Shown piece by piece: positions 1 through 6,137 of a stretch of DNA of 14,436 bases. Below the pieces are notes generated by a model, which was not told the DNA's origin, ran no database searches, and worked only from the letters and a program-made list of their open reading frames with translations. The position numbers and the translations under genes were made by a program. The stretch is taken from contig CAZJBP010000098.1 of assembly GCA_964544115.1 (NCBI GenBank), positions 1 through 14,436 on the forward strand. Reading direction: 5' to 3'. Each line of letters begins with the position of its first letter. Position 1 is the stretch's first letter. This DNA is from CAZJBP01 sp964544115 (GTDB lineage: Bacteria; Verrucomicrobiota; Kiritimatiellia; UBA8416; JADHWI01).

Positions 1-1
1 G

Positions 2-451
2 CCATTGCCATCCACCGGCCTTCTTGTTCATGGCGAGAAAGGCCGTTACCGGTCGTTTCCCGACACGGCGACGCTGATCGCCATCGCGATCCAGGAAAAG
101 CGAAATGACGATGTTCTCCTGTGGTACGAACGCGCCGGAACGCGCGGCGGCTACTGGCATGACCATCAGGGCGAGACCGTGGCCGAGGCCGTTCAGGAGA
201 CTCATCCCGACGAAGCCCTGGCCCTCTGGCTGCGCACGGTCAAAACCCAGATCGCGATGACGAAGCCGGCAGCCTATCAGATGGCCGGGGCGAGTCTGAC
301 GAAGATGAAAACCGTCTATCAGCGTACCGGTCGCTTGCCCGAATGGGACCGCCTTCTCGTAACGCTCCGCACGGAACACGCGCGCAAACCACGCATGATC
401 GAAGTGCTCGACGGATTGGAGGGCAAGCGGTCACGGATACTCAAGTCATGA
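2..451 (+). CDS. 3' end of a gene cut by the window edge; possible C-terminal region of a SWIM zinc-finger-type protein
   Basis: The frame is open to the left edge and ends at TGA 449-451. The first start-like codon in it is a TTG at 5, so the true start probably lies outside the window. About 149 residues are visible. They are helical in character, and the end (EALALWLRTV, then AAYQMAG, then PEWDRLLVTLR, then HARKPRMIEVLDGL) resembles the C-terminal helical-repeat tail of SWIM zinc-finger proteins, where an 'eW...l..lr..h.rk..l...L' pattern is common. The diagnostic CxCx(n)CxH zinc motif would lie upstream and cannot be seen. No other domain is recognised and function is unknown. It ends 42 bases before hicA in the same direction, but hicAB has its own promoter. 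Confidence 0.5.
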   Translation, partial: PLPSTGLLVHGEKGRYRSFPDTATLIAIAIQEKRNDDVLLWYERAGTRGGYWHDHQGETVAEAVQETHPDEALALWLRTVKTQIAMTKPAAYQMAGASLTKMKTVYQRTGRLPEWDRLLVTLRTEHARKPRMIEVLDGLEGKRSRILKS

Positions 452-464
452 CCGCCCTCTCCGA

Positions 465-493
465 TTGACATCATAGTATCACACTAGTACTAT
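465..493 (+). promoter_or_regulatory. hicAB promoter with overlapping inverted-repeat operator
   Basis: A perfect -35 box TTGACA (465-470) is followed by a 17-base spacer and a -10 box TACTAT (488-493, 4 of 6 consensus positions). The -10 box directly abuts the ATG of hicA at 494, so transcription would begin near 500, inside hicA. An inverted repeat, ATAGTA (473-478) and TACTAT (488-493), spans the spacer and -10, with nested palindromes ACTAGT (483-488) and AGTACT (486-491). This is a plausible operator for autorepression by HicB, whose C-terminal region looks like a DNA-binding domain. It is read from sequence only. Confidence 0.6.
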
Positions 494-688
494 ATGCCAC
501 GAAAAGTCAGAGCGTTGCTCCACGACCTGGAGCGCGCGGGATTCGTGAGCCGCGGCGGCAAGGGCAGTCACCGGAACTACCTGCACGCACGCGGAATCCG
601 CATCACCGTCAGCGGCAAGGCGGGCGATGACGCCAAGCGCTACCAGGAACGCGATGTGAAGAAGGCATTGCGGGAGGCCCAGGCATGA
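494..688 (+). CDS. hicA: HicA-type mRNA interferase toxin (type II toxin-antitoxin)
   Basis: A 64-residue protein of normal HicA size. It has the family's dsRBD-like layout: an N-terminal helix (VRALLHDLERAGFV), then GKGSHRNY with the presumed catalytic histidine His26 of the G-S-H motif, a short strand (IRITVSG) and a C-terminal helix (ERDVKKALREA). Known HicA toxins cleave mRNA and are blocked by HicB. The ATG at 494 keeps the whole first helix and is preferred over the in-frame TTG at 515. There is no Shine-Dalgarno sequence upstream, and the local -10 box touches this ATG, so the toxin would need a longer transcript or weak initiation. Its stop overlaps the hicB start (ATGA). Confidence 0.85.
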   Translation: MPRKVRALLHDLERAGFVSRGGKGSHRNYLHARGIRITVSGKAGDDAKRYQERDVKKALREAQA

Positions 689-1056
689 AGCCGAGCGACC
701 GATATCTGAAGATCGTCGAGTGGTCAGAGGAGGACCGCTGCTATGTCGGCATATGCCCCGGGCTGATGCTGGGCGGCGTTCACGGCAATGACGAGGCCAA
801 GGTCTATGCCACACTGTGTCAGACCGTTGAGGAGTGGATTGCGATTCATGAGAAGGACGGCACTCCGTTGCCGCCCCCCAACGCCGGTAGGGACTATTCC
901 GGGAAGTTCGTTGTCCGCGTCGGCAAGGAACTCCACCAGGAGCTTGCTATCCACGCCTTGCGCGAGGGTGTAAGTCTGAACGCCTATTGCGCCAGAGTGT
1001 TGCGCGAGGGACGCGCCACCTACGGAAGTCGGAGAACACCACCGGAGAAACAGTGA
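685..1056 (+). CDS. hicB: HicB-type antitoxin with C-terminal ribbon-helix-helix-like domain
   Basis: A 123-residue antitoxin. Residues about 6-62 form the partial RNase-H-like HicB fold (YLKIVEWSEEDRCYVGICPG, a glycine turn, then a helix ending VEEWIAIHEKDG followed by the usual PLPPP). Residues about 72-110 (GKFVVRVGKELHQELAIHAL and SLNAYCARVL) look like an Arc-type ribbon-helix-helix DNA-binding domain, which in this family binds the operon's own operator. The start overlaps hicA by four bases. A strong Shine-Dalgarno GGGAGG (672-677) sits seven bases before the ATG, inside hicA, in contrast to hicA, which has none. The role is to neutralise HicA and repress the operon. Confidence 0.87.
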   Translation: MKPSDRYLKIVEWSEEDRCYVGICPGLMLGGVHGNDEAKVYATLCQTVEEWIAIHEKDGTPLPPPNAGRDYSGKFVVRVGKELHQELAIHALREGVSLNAYCARVLREGRATYGSRRTPPEKQ

Positions 1057-1156
1057 TGCGAGGCCCCTTCACAACCCGGCATTATCCCAACCTGCCTGCA
1101 CACCAACGGGGAAAGACGAACGTGATTGAGACCCGATTCTATGTGCCATTCGTCTT

Positions 1157-2341
1157 ATGAAAACTGAAGAACTCGCGAACTTTCTGGCCATCTATCGCGA
1201 CGGCTTGCTGAACGACACGCTTCCGTTCTGGCTGCCGCGGTCGCTGGACCGCGAGCACGGCGGGTTCATCACCTCGCTCGGTCGCGACGGCAGCATCCTG
1301 CAGACCGACAAGTCGGTCTGGTTCCAGGGCCGCTTTGCCTGGATGCTGGCCACGCTCTACAACACGGTCGAGAAGCGCGCCGAGTGGCTGGAGTGGTCGA
1401 AGAGCGGCATCGACTTCCTGAATGCCCACTGCTTTGACACGGATGGCCGGATGTTCTTCTCCGTCACACGCGAAGGCCGGCCGCTGCGCAAGCGCCGCTA
1501 CATCTTCTCCGAGATCTTCGCCATCATCGCCCTGGCGGCCTACGGCAACGCGGCGGGCGACGAGCGCTGCAAGCGGCAGGCGCTGGACCTCTTCAAGCGG
1601 GTGCTCCACTACCTGGACACGCCGGGACTGCTGCCGGCCAAGACCGATCCGTCGGTTCGCCCCATGAAGGGCCTGGCGATCCCCATGGTCCTGATCGTGA
1701 CCGCGCAGGAGCTGCGCAAGGCGGTGAACGACCCTCTGTGCACCGCCGTAATCGACCGCGCCATCGACGACGTCGCGCGGGATTTTATGAAGCCGGAGTT
1801 CGCGTGCGTGCTGGAGACCGTCGGGCCGCACGGCGAGTTTTACGACACGTTCGACGGGCGCACGGTCAACCCGGGCCATTCGATCGAGCTGGGCTGGTTC
1901 ATCCTTGAGGAGGCGCGCCTGCGCGGAAGCCGCGACCCGCGCCTGATCGAGCTGGGCACACGCATCATCGACTGGTCGCTGGAGATCGGCTGGGACAGGG
2001 AGTGTGGCGGCATCCTGTATTTCCGGGACGCCAAGGGGCTGCCCTGCACCGAGTACTACCATGACATGAAGTTCTGGTGGCCCCACAACGAAGCCATCAT
2101 CGGGACGCTTTTGGCCTACCAGATGACGGGGGATGAGAAGTACAGCCGCTGGCACCGGAAGGTGCATGACTGGGCCTATGCGCACTTCCCCGACCCTGAG
2201 CACGGCGAATGGTACGGCTATCTCCACCGCGACGGCACGGTTTCAACCCCGCTGAAGGGCAACATGTGGAAGGGCTTCTTCCATCTGCCCCGCATGCAGT
2301 GGTACTGCTGGCAGCGGCTCCAGGAGATGGCGGCCCGCTGA
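1157..2341 (+). CDS. AGE-family sugar epimerase/isomerase (N-acylglucosamine 2-epimerase superfamily)
   Basis: A 394-residue protein, the normal length for the (alpha/alpha)6-barrel AGE superfamily, which interconverts sugars at C1/C2 (N-acylglucosamine to N-acylmannosamine, mannose to glucose or fructose, cellobiose). Family landmarks are visible: QGRFAWMLATLY (57-68), PGHSIELGWF (239-248) with His241, KFWWPHNEAI (305-314) with His310, and FFHLPRMQWYCW (374-385) with His376. His241 and His376 fit the catalytic pair of known members. There is no signal peptide, so it is cytosolic. No clear Shine-Dalgarno precedes the ATG, but the nearby ATG at 1141 runs into a stop after eight codons, which leaves 1157. 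It lies 100 bases after hicB and is convergent with the UroD-like gene 21 bases away, with no obvious terminator between them. The substrate cannot be read from sequence. Confidence 0.88.
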   Translation: MKTEELANFLAIYRDGLLNDTLPFWLPRSLDREHGGFITSLGRDGSILQTDKSVWFQGRFAWMLATLYNTVEKRAEWLEWSKSGIDFLNAHCFDTDGRMFFSVTREGRPLRKRRYIFSEIFAIIALAAYGNAAGDERCKRQALDLFKRVLHYLDTPGLLPAKTDPSVRPMKGLAIPMVLIVTAQELRKAVNDPLCTAVIDRAIDDVARDFMKPEFACVLETVGPHGEFYDTFDGRTVNPGHSIELGWFILEEARLRGSRDPRLIELGTRIIDWSLEIGWDRECGGILYFRDAKGLPCTEYYHDMKFWWPHNEAIIGTLLAYQMTGDEKYSRWHRKVHDWAYAHFPDPEHGEWYGYLHRDGTVSTPLKGNMWKGFFHLPRMQWYCWQRLQEMAAR

Positions 2342-2362
2342 TAGCGAGGCGGCAGCGCGCGG

Positions 2363-3442
2363 TCAATCACAGCCGTACTTGTGCAGGAACTCGCGCGCGA
2401 CCGACTCTTTCCGCGGATCGCCCCAGGCAAAGCAGACCAGGCCCTTGGCCGATCCCAGCTGGGACACGTGCGTGTCGAACGTTCGCATGTCGCCCCAGAT
2501 CTGGACGAGCTTCCCGGCGTCCCGGATCTTCCGATAGACCTCGGGCCACTGGGTCGGCGCCGCCCGGCCCTCTCCCGGAATCCATTGGATTCCCTTGAGC
2601 TCCTTGATCTTCAGCAGCGAATCCAGATGCGGAAGCTCGCCGATCCCGTCGAGGTGGTAGAACGCATTCCCGAGCCGTTTGCACGAGGCTTCCAGTTCGG
2701 GCCTCGCGAACTCATCGAACATGTCCGGGCCGATCATGTAGCAGAAATCGCACTGCAGCATGTAGTACGGCGTTTCGGAGTAGATCTGCGCCCACGCCGA
2801 GTAGCCCGGGTTGGCGGGTTTCAGGATGGCGTTGAGTTCGTCGTAATAGCGCCACCACAAACGGTGGACATCCCACGTCACCCGCTTCACGTCCTCCGGA
2901 TGATCGTAGAGGTCCGTCAGCAGCGCCTCGCCCGGCCGGAAGGTGGACACGACGTCGAGGCCGCCCCCAAGGTCGGTCATCCCCATCAGCACCTGTCCCT
3001 GCCACCGGTCCATCGCCGCCCGGCAGAGGTCCTTGATCCGCTTGAACCAGACATTGTCCGGATCGTACTCGAGATGGAGATCCCTCAGTTCCTTCTCCTC
3101 CTTGGGAAGAAACCACACGGTGTCGGACATCGGTTTCGGCACGCCGCCAATGCACGCCGCCATCACGCCGGGGCCGAAATTCGGCCACACGTAGGGGAAC
3201 GAGTCCCCGTGGAACTCCAACGTCGACAGGTCATAATCCCACTTGTCGACAATGTCCTCCGCGGGCACGGAAAGGTCGTACATCGTGTCAAAGCCCACGC
3301 GCTTCAGCCGCGGCTCCGGGCGGCCGGGATCGACATTGCCCGAGGGCATGTGAATGAGCGGCCGCTCCAGCTTGCCCTCCCACCACAGGGCGGCATCGTG
3401 CTTGATCTTGTCCCACCTCTCGGCGCTGAAATGGATCGGCAT
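2363..3442 (-). CDS. Uroporphyrinogen decarboxylase-like / MtaA-type methyltransferase superfamily protein
   Basis: A 359-residue protein that fits the UroD/MtaA superfamily (COG0407-type TIM barrel). True UroD makes coproporphyrinogen; relatives transfer methyl groups between corrinoids and thiols. Visible landmarks are LGGGLDV (158-164), LQCDF (229-233), YHLDGIGELPHLD (262-274) and IQWIPGEG (285-292), matching the uncharacterised UroD-like proteins common in anaerobic and PVC genomes. The N-terminal signature of haem-pathway UroD is not apparent, so haem biosynthesis is unlikely. The start at 3442 is chosen because AAGGAG (top strand 3453-3458) lies ten bases upstream; the frame extends 18 codons further without such support. 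It is divergent from the sugar transporter and convergent with the AGE epimerase, which suggests a sugar-linked, possibly demethylating, role. That last point is inference. Confidence 0.72.
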   Translation of the reverse strand: MPIHFSAERWDKIKHDAALWWEGKLERPLIHMPSGNVDPGRPEPRLKRVGFDTMYDLSVPAEDIVDKWDYDLSTLEFHGDSFPYVWPNFGPGVMAACIGGVPKPMSDTVWFLPKEEKELRDLHLEYDPDNVWFKRIKDLCRAAMDRWQGQVLMGMTDLGGGLDVVSTFRPGEALLTDLYDHPEDVKRVTWDVHRLWWRYYDELNAILKPANPGYSAWAQIYSETPYYMLQCDFCYMIGPDMFDEFARPELEASCKRLGNAFYHLDGIGELPHLDSLLKIKELKGIQWIPGEGRAAPTQWPEVYRKIRDAGKLVQIWGDMRTFDTHVSQLGSAKGLVCFAWGDPRKESVAREFLHKYGCD

Positions 3443-3512
3443 GGCGTGAACACTCCTTCTCGTCTCCACGGAGCCCTTGCTCCGCCTGCAGCCCACAACT
3501 GATAAGCGGGGA

Positions 3513-3542
3513 AGTATGCCGACAGGGGAAACCCGGAGTCAA
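3513..3542 (-). promoter_or_regulatory. Predicted promoter of the UroD-like gene
   Basis: On the minus strand, -35 TTGACT (top 3537-3542) is separated by 18 bases from -10 CATACT (top 3513-3518, 4 of 6 consensus positions). This gives a predicted leader of about 60 bases before the start at 3442. The -35 box is half of the palindrome GTCAATTGAC (3538-3547). Confidence 0.5.
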
Positions 3543-3547
3543 TTGAC
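3538..3547. promoter_or_regulatory. Palindrome GTCAATTGAC shared by two divergent -35 boxes
   Basis: This perfect 10-base palindrome supplies TTGAC on both strands, so the -35 boxes of the two divergent promoters abut at its centre (3542/3543). It could be a regulator's binding site or simply the result of two consensus -35 boxes placed back to back. No regulator gene is present in the window. Confidence 0.45.
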
Positions 3548-3571
3548 ATCGGAACCCCGCCTGCGTAACGT
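3543..3571 (+). promoter_or_regulatory. Predicted promoter of the sugar transporter operon
   Basis: A perfect -35 TTGACA (3543-3548), a 17-base spacer, and -10 TAACGT (3566-3571, matching at T1, A2 and T6). The predicted transcript starts near 3578, about 20 bases before the ATG at 3598, and would include the Shine-Dalgarno GGAGG (3585-3589). Confidence 0.55.
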
Positions 3572-3597
3572 GGGCAGCCAACACGGAGGGGCGTCAC

Positions 3598-6120
3598 ATG
3601 AAGGGCAGGCGCGCAACGAGGCGACCGGCACGCCGGCTCAGGCAAGCCGTCGCCGCCCTGCTCATAACGCCCCTCCTCGTTGTTTCCGCGGCCGCCACCG
3701 AGCCGTCGCCGCTCACCGTGCGCGCCTGGCAGCTTCCGCGACCCGACGACATGTCCATACCCGCCCGGGCCGACCTTGCCGTCTTCCAGGCCTTTCGGGA
3801 GAAGCACCCGGACATCGCATTCCAGCAGAACACGGGCCTGTCGCTGCCCGGGCCCGCGGGCGGCGCAGGGCTGATCATGTCCATCGCCGGCGGCACGGCG
3901 CCGGACATCCTGTATGTCAACTTCCAGCGCACCCGCGACTTCGTCCGGCGCGGGTTCCTCTACCCGCTCGACGAATACATCCGGCTGGATCTGACGGCGG
4001 AGGCGGCGAAGGCGCAGGGCGCGTTCGACGAGAACATCATGTACAAGGACGAGTTTGAGGAGCGGATTCTGCCGCAGGTCCGGGAGGTCGTGCAGTGCCG
4101 CGGGCCCGACGGTAAGATGCACATCTATGCCCTACCCTACTCCAACCTCGCGATCTGCCTGATCTTCAACAAGCCGCTCTTCCGCAAGTGCGGGCTCGAC
4201 CCGGAGAAGGATTATCCGAAGACCTGGGACGAATTTTACGCCGTGGCCCAGAAACTGACGGACCGGGAAAAGGGCACGTACGGCTGCGTGGCCTACACGG
4301 GTCCCGGCGCCAGCTGGGTGGCGTATACCTTCATGGTCTCCATGAACACCCGCGCGATGAAGCAGGATCCGGCCACCGGCGACTGGCGGGCCACGTTCGA
4401 CGACGAGGGCATGGCGCAGTCGGTCGATTTCTACACCAAGCTGCTGCAGGGGCCGTGGGTGAACCCCAAGACGGGCAAGACCGAGTACGGCGTCGCCTAC
4501 TACGACCAGGAAGTGCAGATGAAGTGGAACCGCGGCGAGATCGGCATGCAGTTCGGCTACCTGGCCGACGAGATGCTGACCGGCTCCACCGCGGGTGGGA
4601 CGGGAACCATGAACCCGGACGATCTGGGGTTTGCGCCCGTGCCGAAGAGCCCGCTCGGACTTCAGGCCTCGGAGCTCAACAGCCAGATGCAGGGCCTGTT
4701 CGCCGGCACGCGCGACAAGCGCGTGCGCGACGCCGCCTGGAAGTACATCCGGTTTTTCAACAGCCCGGAGGCCCGCCGCATACGGGCGCGGGTTTATGTG
4801 GAGAATGGCTTCGCCGGGCTGATGCTGCCGGCGAAGCTGAAGGAGTACGGGTTCCCCGAATACGGCCGGTTCTTCCCGAAGCTCTGGGAGGAGGCATACC
4901 ACACGTCCTTCCAGAACGGCGTGCCCGAGCCGTATGGTCCGGGGTGCCAGCACATCTACACCTTCATGTCCCGGCCGTTCGACCTGGCCATGACCGAGAA
5001 GCTCGCCCGCATTCCCGACGCGGAAACGCGCCTGCGGCGCATCCGCGTGATTGACTCCGAGGCCGTGGCCGAGGCGAACGCCAAGATGATCGGGATCGTG
5101 CCCGCGGACGAGATGAGGGTGCGCCGCCTCGTGGCAACGGTCCTGGCCACGTTCATCTTCGCCGCGTTCGTGGCGCTGTTCACCTACGTCTGGCGGCTCT
5201 TCACGCCAAAGGACGTACCGGCGGCGGCGGCCACATCGGCCTTCCGCAAGCAGAAGATCGCCTACCTGCTGCTGGCGCCCGCGGTATTCGGCATCCTCGT
5301 CTTCAACTACGTGCCGCTGTTTCGCGGCACCATCATGGCGTTCCAGGAATACAACGTCATGAGCGCGTCGAAGTTTGTCGGCATCGACAACTTTGCCAAC
5401 GTGCTCTATGACGGCCTCTTCTGGCTCTCCATGGGCCGCGCGCTCGAATTCACGCTGTGGTACCTGCTGCTGGTGTTCGTCCCGCCGATTGTTCTGGCGG
5501 TGCTGCTGAGCGAGATTCCCGTGGGGCAGGTCCTGTTTCGCTTCATCTTCTACCTGCCGGCGGTGACCTCCGGCATCGTGACGCTGCTCCTGTGGAAGGT
5601 TCTGTTCGACCCGTCGGACGCCGGCGCCGCCAACCGCGTCCTTGCGCTGTTCTCGGTCGGCCCCCAGGGCTGGCTTCAGGACAAGTCCCTGGCCATGGTG
5701 TCGATGATGATTCCCATGACTTGGGCCAGCATGGGCCCGGGGTGCCTGATCTACCTCGCGGCGCTGAAGACCGTGCCGGACGACCTGTACGAAGCGGCGG
5801 CCATCGACGGCTCCGGCGTTCTGGCCCGGCTCCGCCACATCACGTTTCCAACGATCCGCCCGCTCATCCAGATCCAGTTCATCTTCGCCCTGATCGCCTC
5901 GTTCCAGTCCGCCGACTTCGTGATGGTGATGACCGGCGGCGGCCCCGACCGCGCCACCCACGTGGTGGGCCTGGAGATCTTCCTCAAATCGTACGTCTAC
6001 CTGGATTTCGGCCTGGCTACCGCGATGGGCTGGATCCTGGCGTTTGTGCTGCTTGGATTCACCGTGTTCCAGATGTCTCGGATGTCGAGACTCACGTTCC
6101 AGGCCGTGGAGGCGCGCTAG
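3598..6120 (+). CDS. Fusion of extracellular sugar-binding protein and MalF-like ABC permease
   Basis: One uninterrupted 840-residue protein carries two transporter parts. Residues 1-33 are an Arg-rich N-terminus plus a hydrophobic segment (signal peptide or anchor; AxA-like site near 31-33, no lipobox). Residues about 38-500 are a family 1 solute-binding domain (AGGTAPDILYVN 97-108, ALPYSNLAICLIFNK 178-192, TWDEFYAVAQKL 209-220, AAWKYIRFFNSPEA 379-392). A linking membrane helix (509-531) returns the chain to the cytosol. A MalF-like permease follows (about 550-840): helices near 554-573, 617-639, 645-669, 698-721, 755-778 and 803-825, FVGIDNFANVL (593-603), and the EAA loop EAAAIDGSG (732-740) with FPTIRP (750-755), which contacts the ATPase. 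GGAGG sits eight bases before the ATG. Tethering the binding protein this way is known for OpuA-type importers but unusual for CUT1 sugar importers. The substrate is unknown; a di- or oligosaccharide is likely. Confidence 0.88.
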   Translation: MKGRRATRRPARRLRQAVAALLITPLLVVSAAATEPSPLTVRAWQLPRPDDMSIPARADLAVFQAFREKHPDIAFQQNTGLSLPGPAGGAGLIMSIAGGTAPDILYVNFQRTRDFVRRGFLYPLDEYIRLDLTAEAAKAQGAFDENIMYKDEFEERILPQVREVVQCRGPDGKMHIYALPYSNLAICLIFNKPLFRKCGLDPEKDYPKTWDEFYAVAQKLTDREKGTYGCVAYTGPGASWVAYTFMVSMNTRAMKQDPATGDWRATFDDEGMAQSVDFYTKLLQGPWVNPKTGKTEYGVAYYDQEVQMKWNRGEIGMQFGYLADEMLTGSTAGGTGTMNPDDLGFAPVPKSPLGLQASELNSQMQGLFAGTRDKRVRDAAWKYIRFFNSPEARRIRARVYVENGFAGLMLPAKLKEYGFPEYGRFFPKLWEEAYHTSFQNGVPEPYGPGCQHIYTFMSRPFDLAMTEKLARIPDAETRLRRIRVIDSEAVAEANAKMIGIVPADEMRVRRLVATVLATFIFAAFVALFTYVWRLFTPKDVPAAAATSAFRKQKIAYLLLAPAVFGILVFNYVPLFRGTIMAFQEYNVMSASKFVGIDNFANVLYDGLFWLSMGRALEFTLWYLLLVFVPPIVLAVLLSEIPVGQVLFRFIFYLPAVTSGIVTLLLWKVLFDPSDAGAANRVLALFSVGPQGWLQDKSLAMVSMMIPMTWASMGPGCLIYLAALKTVPDDLYEAAAIDGSGVLARLRHITFPTIRPLIQIQFIFALIASFQSADFVMVMTGGGPDRATHVVGLEIFLKSYVYLDFGLATAMGWILAFVLLGFTVFQMSRMSRLTFQAVEAR

Positions 6121-6137
6121 AAAAGGGGCCGTCACTC

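Noticed and set aside
1126..1147. Possible promoter/leaderless start for the AGE epimerase (TTGAGA near TTCTAT)
   Set aside because: The two boxes are only a few bases apart, far from the required 16-18, and no alternative -35 is present.
4132..6135. A 667-codon open frame on the minus strand across the binding-protein/permease fusion
   Set aside because: It is exactly antisense to a gene with clear domains. Its translation is His/Arg/Gly-rich low-complexity sequence with no fold, as expected from GC-rich codon bias.
5457..6137. In-frame extension of the second permease into the preceding gene
   Set aside because: The added sequence is Arg/Pro/Gly-rich nonsense overlapping real permease code. 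The ATG at 6138 with its ribosome binding site gives a proper MalG start.
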